Source: Punica granatum
Lineage: Eukaryota; Streptophyta; Magnoliopsida; Myrtales; Lythraceae
DNA: 64,000 bases
Reading direction: 5' to 3'
Assembly (NCBI RefSeq): GCF_007655135.1
Contig: NC_045131.1
Span: forward strand, 4,898,001 to 4,962,000
The notes beneath the pieces are model-generated. The model worked only from the letters and a program-made list of their open reading frames with translations, was not told the origin of the DNA and ran no database searches. The position numbers and the translations under genes are program-made. Position 1 is the stretch's first letter. Each line of letters starts with the position of its first letter. Of this stretch, positions 1 through 12,740 are shown in pieces.

Positions 1-1120
1 TACTGGGGGCCTCCCCTCCTTCTCCTGAGATTCTCTACATCACATCCACCAGTGCTTCGGAGTATCATCAGTCATCTCACAAGCCAGCTAATGTTTGCCC
101 ATGCATTTCTGATTTTTCCCTTCCTCTCCATTTGTATTTTTCCTTTTAACGGTTCTCTACTATTTGATTGTTTCATATTAATCGGAAACACATTGTCGGA
201 GATGGGGAATAAGAGAGTTTGTCTCAACTTTAAAGGAAAGAAAAGGAATATATACATGTGTATATATATAAATATATATGCTTAATAACTTGTTTTAAGA
301 AGAAAATCTAAAATGTCCTATCTCACATTGATGTGGTGTGAAAGAATCAATACGAATTCTTTATTGAAGAATAATTATGATAATTATTCGGGTGATTAGT
401 ATAAATTTTCATATTTCATACAATTTAATTGGTACTTGTTGCGTAGCGAGGTAAAATCACCAAAAAGTTTCTATATTTGATGATTCACCAACATGTGTTG
501 GTTCAAACAGTTCGCCATTTGTTATCCTTAAGTATGTTCTTGAGTTAAGGTATTGTGAATGGAGAAAATTCGTGCTATAAGAGTTTAAAATTCGGCATTT
601 TAAAATGGACTGTTTTAATGGTCCAACATTAAAACTACTAAATAAAAGCCAATAGTCATTTAATTTTTAATAATTAGAGAATTGATCCTGTCTTAACGGG
701 TTGTGTGCCATCATAGCTACAACAAACAATGGGTGACTCGCTCAGCATGCAGATGTTACCAATTTCGTTTGGTTTAATCGTAGTGATCTTGTATTAGCTC
801 TTCATCGCTGACTTTCGTGAGGCAGCATATCATTACTGATAATCGCAATTTTTTATTTTTATTTTTCAATTTTTAAGCTTTGCAGTTGTTTGTGCGCAAT
901 AGGAGCCCTCCCATAGAATTGTGACAAATGGCTTTTGTAGGGGAACATGCAGCTATACTAAATACCGTCAGCTATATATTTATTCACTTAGCCAAAAAAA
1001 AAACTATATTTATTCAACTTTAATTAATAAGGAAAAAAAATATTTCAAAAGGAAAAGTCTCAGAACTCGCTGGTGACAACTTTTAATCAAATTGTAAAAT
1101 TTTCAGATTAAGACATATCC

Positions 1121-1144
1121 TATATATATATATATATATATATA
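1121..1144. repeat. (TA)n microsatellite
   Basis: Uninterrupted TA dinucleotide run of about 24 bases. Confidence 0.9.
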
Positions 1145-2080
1145 ATGATAGATGAGTTGATAATTAAATATCACATAAGAATGGAATAAAGTTGACGATA
1201 TATGAGGAAGCTTCTGGCATGAGCCAGGGATGATAATGATGAGGAATATAATTGCTCCAGCGTGATGTTTTAAACAAAAAGACAGGCTCAAAAATTAGTC
1301 AAACATGCAGATGATAGGGCACATATAGATAGATGCTATATATCCGATAACGACGGAGTCCCATATATATATGCATATACTATTTTGTTGCAGGCGACAA
1401 TTAATAATGAAGTTCGCTAATCGGTTGATATCGACCGTCGGTTTATTTTCAAAAGTAAGAAAGGAGTCTATTGCTAATGTCCAATTGATTTTTGTACCTA
1501 AATGAGATGAAATCTAGCTAATAATGGCCACTATTTCATTGTCACGACAATATGAGACACTAGGAAGTTGAACTAGCTAGCAAGATATGGCTAAGAACAA
1601 TTATTATCACCATTGTGCACTTACAATAAACAGATTGATAAGTGGAATAAATATCACGACATGTCAAACCAGAGATTTTAATTTATACAATTTCATTGCA
1701 CCCATAAAACAAGAAAAATATAAACAAATCCTGGTGAAGAAAAACATATTAAAAAATAATGTTAAGAATTATATTTGGATTTGTATCTATAATTAAGCAC
1801 AGGTTATGCCATGGAGAAAAATCCAATTCCTGCCTTTCGGAATCTGTTTTTTTGCTGTAAATTGTAATCAGCTGCTGAGAAAGATCCCATCCTTGCCGAT
1901 AGATTGCATATTCGATTTTTGTGGTAAAATTTTTCATACTACTTTATTAACTATTAGAATTTATACTGTATTGGCTATTCTAAGTTGAAAGCTCTAACAA
2001 TTACTTTGACCACGAGGCGCAATACAGTTTTCAAATTGCACTCTATTACCTACAGGAAAAGGTTTGAAATCATCAAAAGA

Positions 2081-2205
2081 TGATGTAGTACAATGACGCA
2101 CACTCTCGACAGATCACCAAGAGATTCCAAGTTCAATATTTAGTGGAATTACTCGTACCATTTAGTTCCCTTTATTAATTATTTAAAATTCCTATGTCAT
2201 CGTAC
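2081..2205 (+). repeat. Dispersed SINE-like repeat, copy 1
   Basis: Shares an ordered series of blocks with copies near 29126 and (inverted) near 51244: a GTAGNGCAATGACGCAC-type block that resembles a tRNA A box, a CAAGAGATTCCAAGTTC-type block that resembles a degenerate B box, a GGGACTA-like block, then TTATTAATTATTTAAAATT. The tRNA-derived SINE interpretation is inference. The shared sequence is directly visible. Confidence 0.5.
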
Positions 2206-4080
2206 AATACCCATTGACCTATCTTATAATAAAAAAAATTTGAAATTCATTAGAAGCATGTCGTGACTAGAGTTAAACTGACGTCTGAAAAATAATTGTC
2301 TTAACCAAAACTGAGGACCGTGATTTCTTCGGAAAGTTGTTGCTCTAGTGGAGTTCGATCTCTAATGTCTTGATTTTGTAATTTCCTTGTTAAACTTTTT
2401 GTGTCGGATCTTCCTATTACTAGTCATGTTACACACAAGTTGCTTTGTTTTAATGATTTTCTGAATTTAAAATAATAATGTTGAGCCATTTGAATAAATT
2501 TCTAGGTGACCTATACTAGCTAGTATAAATTTCCTATCTATACGTGCTCATATATATATATATATATATATTATTGCTAAGTTGACTGCCACTATTTGCC
2601 GGCCAACTACACAGCAACCAGCATTTCGGCTTGCCGAAATCCCCATTAAAATTGCAATTTGTAAGATGGCCACATCTCATTTTATCAGTATATATATATT
2701 CATCATTTTAATTTTGGTAAACTCAATTTCTTGTGGTATATAGCAAGTCATGCATAAAAGTAGTAACTGAATAAGTGATAGTTTATATACATTTAGGGCC
2801 AACATACTCATCCTTTTTTCCTATATATATATATATATAAAAGGAAATTGGAGCTCCCAATTTCTTTGATTGGTGATTTGGGCTTGGACCCAATAAGGCT
2901 CACTTGAGCCGAGTACTTCTTGATCCAAATCATTCGAACCCGGCCCAGTAAGTATAAAATAGTACCAATTTGGATAATAACAACAGTAAGTTAAAATTAG
3001 GCACTAATCCGACGCCTATCTAATTATGGATTTTGAGTTCTTCCCCGATTAAAAGGGAGGACCATGGCCTAATAAAATAAAATAAATAAAAAAGTACAAA
3101 ATATTCCTCTAACGAGATTCAATAACAGAACCTCTTAGCTCCAAGCTGTGTTTCAACTTTATTGGTTCCATAGATCTCCTATTCTCATTAATTTCTATTC
3201 ACTTATGAGCAGTTAATCTTTTATTTATCCAGTGCAATTGTAATAAGTAAAAGTAAAATCAGAACTCGAGGGACCAAAATGGATTCATGTAAACCTCGGG
3301 GGTGCGGAAACGCATTAAGTTGAAAGTTCCGGGGTGGCAAAATTCAAATTAGTTGTTTATGCTGATGCTGGTTTTACTTTTGGGGTGCTAAATGGTGTAA
3401 ACGAAAATTCAGTATGCAAAGATCATAATTTCGTCCAAAAATCTCGCTTCCCTTCCTCATATACACCTAGGGCTGTGCAAAAAATCCCAATAACCGAACC
3501 GTACTGTTTCGAAATGAACTGAAAAACTGGATTAATCGGTTACGGAAATAATTCAGTTTGAGAATTTGATAGGAAAACTGGTTAGGGAACGTTCATGGTT
3601 TTCAAAATTAGAAACCGCAGTTAACCGTCCGTCCTGAATATATAGTTAATTATATTATTATTATTATTATTATTAATTATTATTATTGATGATCATATAA
3701 TATAAAAGTCGGTAGAATAGTTGTCTTTGAATCCCCAATCTTAGTTCCAGGATTCGCATTTCATTTTTACACACTGATCTCTATATTTTTTATATATAAA
3801 TAATATTATATTACAATTATAAATAAATGTCCAATAATATAATCTAAATTCCTAATCGCATTTCATTTTTACACACTAATCCTCATTTTTATCGTTGTGA
3901 TGTGCTAAATCTTTCATGAATGAATCGGAGTCCGCTAATTTCTTGATTTTAGAATTTATTTTCTCAATATCGATTCAATCTGATTAACCAAACTGGAAAA
4001 CCGGTTTTCTTTTGGGACAATTTTTTCATTCCGCTAAGATTACGGTTAATGAAATTTCTGAACTGAAAATTCGAATGGTC

Positions 4081-4263
4081 CGTTTGGTTTTAGGGTTAAA
4101 ATCACAAAAAATTTAACTTTAACTTTAACTCAACCCACTACACAACAAAAATACACATTTTCCAAGTCAAAAATTTTAACTTTAACTTTAACTCAACACA
4201 CTATATAACATTTGTCCTTTTCCACAATCAAAATCAAAGTTACTTTAACTCTGAAACCAAACG
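4081..4263. mobile_element. hAT-like MITE with terminal inverted repeats and 8-bp TSD
   Basis: The element starts CGTTTGGTTTTAGGGTTAAA (4081-4100) and ends with a sequence whose reverse complement matches at 18 of 20 positions (4244-4263). It is directly flanked by GAATGGTC (4073-4080) and AAATGGTC (4264-4271), an 8-bp duplication with one mismatch, the size made by hAT transposases. Inside are two imperfect copies of a block containing TTTAACTTTAACTTTAACTCAAC (near 4112 and 4172). It is too short to encode a transposase, so it is non-autonomous. It lies about 540 bp upstream of the ABC1K8 start codon. Confidence 0.75.
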
Positions 4264-4657
4264 AAATGGTCAAGGATTATGCTAAAAACCGTCCGGTGCC
4301 CATTCACCGGCGAACGGACTACCCTGAGATAAGGCTTTCTCCGGGCCCCACGGAATGTCCCTCTGAAGGAGCACATGAACCGGGCGCATTCGCACCTCCC
4401 CTGCCAAGTTAAGGATATTGCCACGTAAGCCGAAAAGCGTCCAAAAACTCCGAGCTCGTGGCCACGACCGAAGGTTAGGTTCATGGACCGGGAACTATGA
4501 GCCCTCCAGCTCAGCAATGATTGGGCCCACTTTCTCAGCTCGAGACCGCATCGGCCAATCCGAGCGTCCAACATCTTCACACCACGCTCTCTCCTCCCTG
4601 CCACGTGTCCTCTCCTCCTCCACCCACCCCTTCCCTCCCTCCCTCCCTCCTCCCTCC

Positions 4658-4660
<3 letters not shown>

Positions 4661-4703
<43 letters not shown>
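4661..4703. repeat. (CT)n microsatellite in ABC1K8 5' leader region
   Basis: About 43 bases of CT repeats preceded by CCCT-rich sequence, about 100 bp upstream of the ABC1K8 start codon. CT-rich tracts of this kind are common in plant core promoters and 5' leaders, but a regulatory role here is inference. Open frames read through the tract on both strands are artefacts of the repeat. Confidence 0.9.
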
Positions 4704-4705
<2 letters not shown>

Positions 4706-4801
4706 CCGCTCGCTCTCTCGGTGTGAGCAGAAGCAGACACTTCCCATGGAAATCGGACGGATGCAGGATTCCCAGTGAAGCTTCATACCTCATACTCTCC
4801 A

Positions 4802-7800
4802 ATGGCAACTACCCTCATTCTCCCCGAACTCCCCTTCCTTAGCTCAGTGAACCCATCGAGGCAGAGCCGCCGCCTCGGTCTCTCGCGTCGCTCCATCTCC
4901 CGGCTCCCCCTCACTGGAAAGTATTGTCACGGCCAGCTCCGGGGTCGGAGAGTCAGCGCGGTCCGCGAGGAGGACAGGATCGCGGAAGAGCTGAGCCGGT
5001 TCGACTCCAATGGAAACGGAGCGGCTCGGGTCTCGGTTGCAGTGAGCGTGGAGGAGAGGGAGCGCGGAGCGACAAATGGGAGCTTGGCGAAGTACGTGAA
5101 CGGCAACGGCGCGTCCACCGCAGCAGTTCAGGAGGTGGAAGTGGTGGAGGCTAAAGAGGACGCGAGGAAGAAGAGGATCGAAGAGATTGGTGAGGAGGAG
5201 GCGTGGTTTAAGGAAAAGGGACGACCGCAGCTCGAGGTGCATTAAAGTCAACTGCGGAATTTAGCTAATGCTTTTGTTTCCTTGCTTTTCATACGCTCGT
5301 AGTCGTTCTGCTTATGCTGATTTGCGATTAGTTCGGAGAATCGGAGGTTTCTTTCGTTGAAATTCATGACAACTTAGACTGCAAAATCTGAACTTACATT
5401 TCTATAATAATAGTCGGAAGATAGTGGAATTTAGGTTGACTTATATGTTGGCATCGGAATTACTAATTCTCCGAAACCAGGAAATTGTCCAAGAATAGCA
5501 GAGATGGATCGTAGACCTTTCAATATGGTGATTCACATACCTTAGCTTCTTCAGCTAACATATATGCATGTTTTGTTCTTGAAGGAATTTAGGCTATGGT
5601 TACTTTGGTTGCTTCTGTTCTATGATCCTGTCTCTGTCTTGTTTTTTTCGCAACAGTTGTTTGTTTAGTAACCTTACTAGGTTGTTGCAGGTCTCTGTTG
5701 CCCCTGGAGGTCGGTGGAGTAGATTTAAAACCTACTCATTTATCCAGAGGACCCTCGAAATATGGGGCTCTGTTCTGACATTTATCTTCAAAGCATGGTT
5801 GAACAATCAGAAATTCTCTTATCGAGGTAAGTTGCTCTCTGCATGTCAATTTTACTAATCCTTTGAAACATGCAGCACTTGCCTTTCGTTAGTGCTAACA
5901 GTCTGGCCTCTTTGATTTATTACCTTTATTACTCATAGACTTGAAGCGTGAGAAATTTCAGGAGGAATGACGGAAGAGAAGAAGGTCTTGAGGCGGAAGG
6001 AGCTGGCCAAATGGTTGAAAGAAACCATTTTAAGATTAGGTCCCACTTTCATCAAGCTTGGTCAGCAATTTTCAACTAGGGTGGACATCCTTGCTCAGGA
6101 ATATGTTGATCAACTGTCAGAGCTCCAGGTAATAATCAATCATCCAAGATGTGATAAATGGATTTATTGTTTGTGTTTTGTCTTAAACTTTTTCTATTTT
6201 ATTACTAACACTGGTACATATTCTATGGTTACCACTGCCACCGAATTGCCAAAGTGACTATGCTTTCCTTAAGATTGAAATAGATGTTCAAATTGATGAA
6301 GTTTTTTGAAATAAATAGCTTCACTCCTCTTGCAGGATCAAGTTCCTCCTTTTCCATCAGATGTCGCTGTTGCTATAGTTGAAGAAGAGCTGGGGGCTCC
6401 TGTAAGTGACATCTTTGATCGGTTTGACTATGAGCCAATAGCTGCTGCTAGTCTTGGTATGTAATTCTATATTCACTTTGACCGCCCATTGAAAGTAAAA
6501 TTTGTAATTTGATGCAATAATTGGAAGCTTGCTTAAGCTTGGGTCCCACCTAATTCCATGTTCTCATGCAGGCCAGGTGCATCGAGCAAAACTGAAGGGG
6601 CAGGAAGTTGTTGTGAAAGTACAGAGGCCTGGTCTGAAGGATCTTTTTGACATTGATCTGAAAAACCTAAGGGTTAGCTTATTTCTACTCCTGAAATGCT
6701 TTTCTAAATGCCCCTTCCTCCCTCCCTTTTCACACTCACGAAGTTGATGTCAGTATCTTCCTTTCAATTTGTGTTTTCCAGGTGATTGCAGAATATCTGC
6801 AAAAGATTGATCCCAAATCTGATGGTGCTAAGAGAGATTGGGTCGCTATCTATGATGAGTGTGCAGCTGTCCTGTATCAGGTTTGATCCCTCTCATTTGA
6901 TTGATAGTATTGCCCTTGTCCTTGTCACCTATAGTTCCTGAAGCTGTCTTTCTTGACTTAATATTTGAAGTTGTCCTATGCGAAACTCTCATTAACTAGA
7001 ACTAGAAGATTAAATTGTTGCGAGAAGGTGTGAGCAGGTAGTGAAGATTTAAAAGCTCAAATGAACTTTGCGGGATTACTTAATTATGACAGCTAGTCCA
7101 ATGCATGCTGTTCTCCAATTTCTTTTGGAATCAAAACTGTTAGATTTCTAGTTTCGATTGGTGGAGCTGAGAATTTCTCTAATGCAAAAAGTGTTGGAAG
7201 GGATGAACATTCTAAAATGATAAAGTGGTGGTCTAATACGATATTGTTTTGTTGCCTTTTCTATACAATTTTTATAGTATTTGTGGATACACTTGGAAAG
7301 CTGGGGTGATAACTCTATTTGGGAGTAGTGGATACACTTGGAAAGCTGGGGTGATAACTCTATTTGGGAAGTATCTAATATCAGTTAGTTTTTCAGGAGA
7401 TTGATTATACCAAGGAAGCTGCGAATGCAGAGCTTTTTGCAAGCAACTTCAAGGACATGGAATATGTGAAAGTCCCTCAAATATTATGGGACTACACTAC
7501 CCCGCAGGTGTTGTGCCATTCAGCAACATCAAAATCCAAACTGTTGGAAGATGTCTCGTCTTTATTAATGTATTTTGTGCCATTCTCTACAGGTCTTGAC
7601 CATGGAATATGTTCCTGGTATCAAAATAAACAAAATACAAGCCCTCGATAAGCTCGGAGTTGATCGTAAAAGGTTAATTTCTTCATCTATTTCGTTATAC
7701 TGTGCGTTCGTAGTCGGAAATACCAATATATGTTCTGATGTCACGATCTGCAGGTTGAGTCGATATGCTGTTGAATCTTACTTGGAACAGATACTATCTC

Positions 7801-10723
7801 ATGGATTTTTCCATGCCGACCCTGTGAGTGCTTTTCAAAGCCTTAACTCACTGTGCTAGCAAATTTCGAGTAGGATCTTTGGCAAGAAGAACTAGTAAAA
7901 TTTTGGGAATACTTGGAACTTACTCTGGTTGCTACCTTGCCCATTCTAGAGGGTCCTAAATCCATTTCCAGACGTTAGTTTTGGTGGATGCCTCAAAAAC
8001 TCAGAGATAATTCATTAAAGAATTTCTTTTGGAAGTCACAGTTCAGTAACTTCACTGCCAAGTTGTCAGGTTGATCCCCCTTAGTTATAAGAGCTCCTGT
8101 GATTAATGTTTCATGCCACTACTTGTCAAAAAAAAAAATTGAAAGCAAAAAGTTCGTTAAAAAGATATTTTTAGAATTGCTCTTCTTGGTATTTGCTATG
8201 CTTGTATCCGGTCTTCCTTTCTTATTGCAATGGAAATTGCTGTGGGAAATTGTTAGAATAGTGGCATAAAAAATTGTTGATTTGAGAAGAAAATGAGTTA
8301 CCCAACAATATGGCCTGCATTTCAAAATTATTTCTAATTATTGAGAGCATATTCTTACTCCCTTCAAATTTCTGTTGCAGCATCCAGGTAATATAGCTGT
8401 TGATGATGTCAATGGTGGAAGGTTGATCTTTTATGATTTTGGAATGATGGGAAGGTATTTATTTAACCCTTTTATACTATCTTCATGAAGGCAGATATCT
8501 CCTCGAGCTAGCTCCCTATGAATCTTCTCTTATGGGCAACAATTTACTGTTTTGATCTTGCAGTATAAGCCCCAACATAAGAGAAGGTTTGCTAGAAACA
8601 TTTTATGGAGTATATGAGAAGGATCCAGACAAGGTGATTATGTCTCCGACTTCTAGTGGCTAAGAGTTCTGGCTAGGTTTCCAGACGCTGCATGGATTGT
8701 ACTTGCTGTATTTTTCTTTCTTACACATGAGAACTCTTTTCATGGGTGCAGGTCCTTCAAGCAATGATTCAAATGGGTGTTCTTGTGCCGACTGGAGATA
8801 TGACAGCTGTCCGAAGAACAGCTCAGTTTTTCCTCAACAGGTGGGATTTGGAGGCGGTCTTGTCTTACTGTAGATGTCATTTGGGATTAAATATTTTTTA
8901 TTGATTGAAATTCTTTGGAACTCTAGTTTTGAAGAGCGCCTTGCTGTTCAAAGAAGAGAAAGAGAGTTGGCAGCGGCAGAACTTGGATTCAAGAAGCCAT
9001 TAAGCAAGGAGGAAAAGATGGAGAAGAAGAAGCAACGTCTTGCTGCTATTGGTAATCCTCTGATAAAATCTAATTTGCTGCAGCGACAGAATTTAAATTA
9101 AATCAGGAAAAAGAACACATTTTTCCACGTGTGCTGGAGTCAATATCCTTCAATCTCTTTCGGGATGTTGACTCGAGCAAGCAATATCTTCTTGTGACTA
9201 AACTTCCTGTCACTAGAGAAGTCTTTCTTTATGAGCGAATTTCATAACGTAGTATGTAGAGTCATTAGTCTGCTTTGCTATTATTCGATGCGTTTACTTA
9301 TCAAGTTATTGCATCATCTTAACAGGTGAAGATCTTTTAGCCATTGCTGCAGACCAACCCTTCCGGTTTCCTGCAACATTCACATTCGTTGTGAGAGCAT
9401 TTTCTGGTACCATATAAGAGGACTCCAGAATTTGCTGGTATATTTTTTTCTTTTTTTCATGCAATATTAAACTTAAGAGACTTAATCTATTTTCTTTGCA
9501 GTACTAGATGGCATCGGGAAGGGACTGGATCCTAGATTTGACATCACTGAGATTGCTAAACCGTAAGCTTGGATTTACTGTAACTACTTATTGATTCAAT
9601 CCTACGGATACTGAAATATACTGGATTGCTAGACTGTTTCAACTGGGTGCGACAAAGGCTTCTTTATCCCTTCCATGCAACAATTTTCCATATAGATTTT
9701 GTGTTATACCCTGAGTCTGACTATGGTTTCATGCTTTACTTTGTAGCTATGCATTGGAACTGCTAAGGTTTCGTGAAGCTGGTGTTGAAGTTGTTTTGAA
9801 GGCAAGTCCCTATCCTACTGTTTTTATTTTCTACTGTGTGAAAGTGCTATCATACCACTTCAATATGTGCTATTCGAATCTTCCAGGACTTCAGAAAGAG
9901 ACTGGATCGTCAGTCCCGTGCATTTTACAACTTATTCAGACAAGCTGACCGAGTTGAAAAGCTGGCAGGGATAATCCAACGATTGGTATCAATCTCTCTT
10001 TCCAAAATACTACAGATGAATTTATCTAGTTTTGCTCCCTCTAGATCGTATCCCTTATTTCAGCAATATTATTAATGATGTATAGGAGCAAGGTGATCTG
10101 AAACTCCGAGTTCGAGCTCTGGAGTCTGAGAGGGCATTTCAGCGTGTAGCAGCTGTCCAGAAAACCATCGGAAATGTGAGTTTACAGCTGGAATTCCAAT
10201 CATTTCCTATAGACTTGTGTTCTGCTAGAAACTGAAATTGGAAGAGGAACCCCCTCAGACATGGAATAAACCACCTAGAAACCTATATTTCAGGCTGGTT
10301 CCAACAATTTACCGTGATCCTGACCGCACCCCTACTAATAGTCTAAGAGATTTGGTTCTTGTCCCTCTCGTTTCGAATCATATACAAAATATTACAAGAT
10401 ATGACCATTTATCTCCTGGATAATCTGACAGGCGGTTGCTGCTGGGAGCCTAGTAAACCTTGCAACAATTTTGTATCTGAACTCCATTCGGGTAAGAGCT
10501 CCTCTTCTAGATTTATTGCTGTTTCCCTTCTGAAGCTTTTGGTACTTTTTGCCTTGACAAGAAAACTCTTTCACACTTGTACATTGTTAACTGCTATGTG
10601 CGTCAGATGCCCGCGATGATAGCATATGCGGTTTGCACATTTTTCGGCTTGCAAGTTCTTGTGGGAATCATAAAGGTGAAAAAGTTGGATCAAAGGGAGA
10701 GATTGATCACGGGAACTGCTTAG
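4802..10723 (+). CDS. ABC1K8: Plastid ABC1-type atypical kinase, ABC1K8/OSA1-like
   Basis: Twenty exons join in frame to 746 aa: 4802-5236, 5691-5826, 5962-6128, 6336-6456, 6572-6672, 6782-6880, 7397-7507, 7593-7672, 7754-7823, 8381-8454, 8564-8633, 8752-8840, 8927-9051, 9326-9406, 9502-9562, 9747-9801, 9887-9985, 10086-10175, 10432-10491, 10607-10723. The protein has a Ser/Arg-rich putative transit peptide and a variable acidic segment, then the ABC1 kinase-like core: KLGQ motif ([10 protein letters not shown]), alanine-rich loop (AAASLGQVHRA), VVVKVQRPG lysine, HADPHPGN catalytic-loop equivalent and DFGMMG. A hydrophobic C-terminal pair of segments follows. Similarity to Arabidopsis OSA1 (At5g64940) is extensive. 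That protein sits at the chloroplast envelope and affects iron homeostasis, cadmium response and oxidative stress. The start fits the MATT context and family. Intron 16 uses a GC donor (AAG|GCAAGT). Intron 6 carries a 45-bp tandem duplication. Confidence 0.95.
7283..7373. repeat. 45-bp tandem duplication inside ABC1K8 intron 6
   Basis: The unit beginning GTGGATACACTTGGAAAGC occurs twice head to tail at 7283 and 7328. The copies are identical for about 41 bases and then differ by one inserted A. The near-identity implies a recent event. It lies inside the 516-bp intron between exons ending 6880 and starting 7397. Confidence 0.95.
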
Positions 10724-11868
10724 AGACTAGGTAAGTGAAGCAAAAGTTCTTCTTTGGTCGATCTCGGATGGGTAGAGAGGTTCACTTTCTGCATCAGTAT
10801 CAACAACCGAAATTCTTGACTTATCCTTAGCCTAAACGAATTGAGATTCATTTTCTCCGGATATGCAGAGAACATTCAAACCCCAAGAGAAGCCGGTTTC
10901 AGTGAGAAGTTTGCTAGTAGGAGCCACAACTGTTAACATGTTGCTGAGTAAGTTATCAACTCACCCTCAGTGTCTGGTCCGATTCAAGTCACATCGAGAA
11001 ATTGCCGTGCCAATGAATCACTGGGTGGACTGTATTTAGGCCGGCTCATATTATTTTCATCTTGTCTTAACCCCAAAGATTTGCTCATAGGGGTAATCTC
11101 ATCAGTAATGTCTATATTTGGAAAGTGAGAAAGAGGTATTAGGGGCAGAAAAGGCGAAGGGGGGACCCGTCTGTTGTCCTTAGACTTTAGAGTGCAGCTT
11201 TATAATTGGAAGTTTAACCGTTAATGCTAAGTCCCTACATGTGTAGCCTCCCACCCATCTAATTTTTCCTAGGTGGGATGTTTCGCAAACTCGAGAAGTA
11301 ATTCGAATTTGTTCTTCTGATCAATTACCCATAACTTCGTGATTTTCTCTCGATTTAATGCTCGTATTAACGATCTGGTTTGTCTGTAATCGCGATACAT
11401 GTATATTGTTACGCTCCTGTATGTCATCTTTTTTTGATAGAATCCTGTATATCGTCTTTAAAGCTCGAACTTTGTACCTATTTGGTAAGATGTATAAAAT
11501 TTACCAATTTATGAGAATAATGATAATAATTATTATTTATGATTATTTTGGGTGGTACGGTGGCAGCACAAACATGTTGACCAACAGGTGTCATTGGCTT
11601 TTAGGGTCACATGCCTTTGCACAGTTAATCAGAATAAGAGTACTCTATGCGCCCATAGCCATTAGCATATATAAGCCCTCCCTTCCCTTTTGCAATTATA
11701 CGTACTGTATTATATTATATCATATAGATCAATATTCGGGAGCATTAACATGGCAATATTAAAAACATGATAATAGATGTGATTGCAAGTGTTTTAGAAG
11801 TTCTCATCTTGTCCCTTGTCTCAACAGATTCCCCTAAGGATCTTTTATTTACAGCCAAGCCTACACGA

Positions 11869-11869
<1 letters not shown>

Positions 11870-11904
<35 letters not shown>
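11870..11904. repeat. 35-base poly-C tract
   Basis: An uninterrupted run of C. Such long homopolymers are prone to assembly and sequencing length error, so the exact length is uncertain. Confidence 0.9.
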
Positions 11905-11946
11905 AGGCCGGTCCCAGTCCCATGCATTTTGAGGTTACTCCCGAGT

Positions 11947-12062
11947 AAAAGACACGAAGGTTGGCTGTCGTCGAACTCCTAGTTAAAATCCAAGAGGGCG
12001 TGAGCAAAAGAAAAGACGCCAAGGTTGGTTGTCTTTCGACTCCGAGTTAAAATCCATGAGGC
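11947..12062. repeat. Two-copy imperfect direct repeat, about 65-bp period
   Basis: The blocks AAGACACGAAGGTTGGCTGT...AGTTAAAATCCAAGAGG and AAGACGCCAAGGTTGGTTGT...AGTTAAAATCCATGAGG align over about 50 bases with several mismatches. Confidence 0.85.
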
Positions 12063-12716
12063 ATGTACGGACGCATTGTCTCGTTCGATCGGATTTGTTG
12101 CGACCCAGAAAACTATGTTTTTTGAAAATGATTAGGTGAATAATGCACATTCATGCATGGGGATAATCATGAAAATAGATAAAATAAATTCTTCTCCTCC
12201 TCCAAAGAAAGCATCGACAATTTGTTGAATTTGTGCAGGCAGACCAGAAAATTAATTAAGGTTTTGACTATTTAATCCGTCTCTTTATATAATGCTTGAC
12301 GATGAACAAACATAAGATTAAAATTTTCGTTTATCTTCTATTCCGGGCAGCAAATTCCACGAGGCATGTTTGGGTGGTGAATATAATAACAACCTTCCTC
12401 TCCTATGCCAGCTATATACCCCCTACCCCATACATGCGTATTATTTAAATTTCACTTTCACATGCATTAGATGTTTATATATATATATATATATATATGT
12501 ATCTATACATACATACATACATACATACATATTTGTATGCTCTCATGAAAAAGTATTGAAATATTATTTTCCAATGTGGGGCTTTTTTTACGAATCGGTA
12601 CGCCGGACCATTTTCGTGAAACATATGTACGCTTTGGAGGCTATTGGTGACGATAATCTTGTAAGATAATGACGTATTCTTAATAGTAGCTGCTTGCTAG
12701 CTAAGATAGCATTAGT

Positions 12717-12740
12717 GTTTTTTTTTTTGGGGGGGGGGGG
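12717..12740. repeat. T-run/G-run homopolymer junction
   Basis: A T run directly followed by a G run of about 12 bases. Length is likely unstable. Confidence 0.85.

Larger units (their letters stand above)
1..4080. other. AT-rich intergenic spacer, no gene recognised
   Basis: No open frame here resembles a known protein and none shows sustained coding character. The stretch holds (AT)n runs near 1121-1144, 2550-2570 and 2823-2839, an ATT-type run near 3652-3676, and one copy of a dispersed SINE-like repeat at about 2081-2205 (listed separately). The rest is unannotated. Confidence 0.7.

Noticed and set aside
2935..2950. Possible tRNA T-arm (TTCGAACCC)
   Set aside because: The surrounding sequence does not fold into a cloverleaf on either strand by inspection.
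4245..4808. Overlapping open frames on both strands across the (CT)n tract
   Set aside because: They are created by the dinucleotide repeat (Arg-Glu or Ser-Leu runs) and have no family similarity. The ABC1K8 leader explains the region.
11745..11982. Poly-Gly/poly-Pro open frames at the C homopolymer
   Set aside because: Translation of a 35-base C run. No conserved sequence around it.
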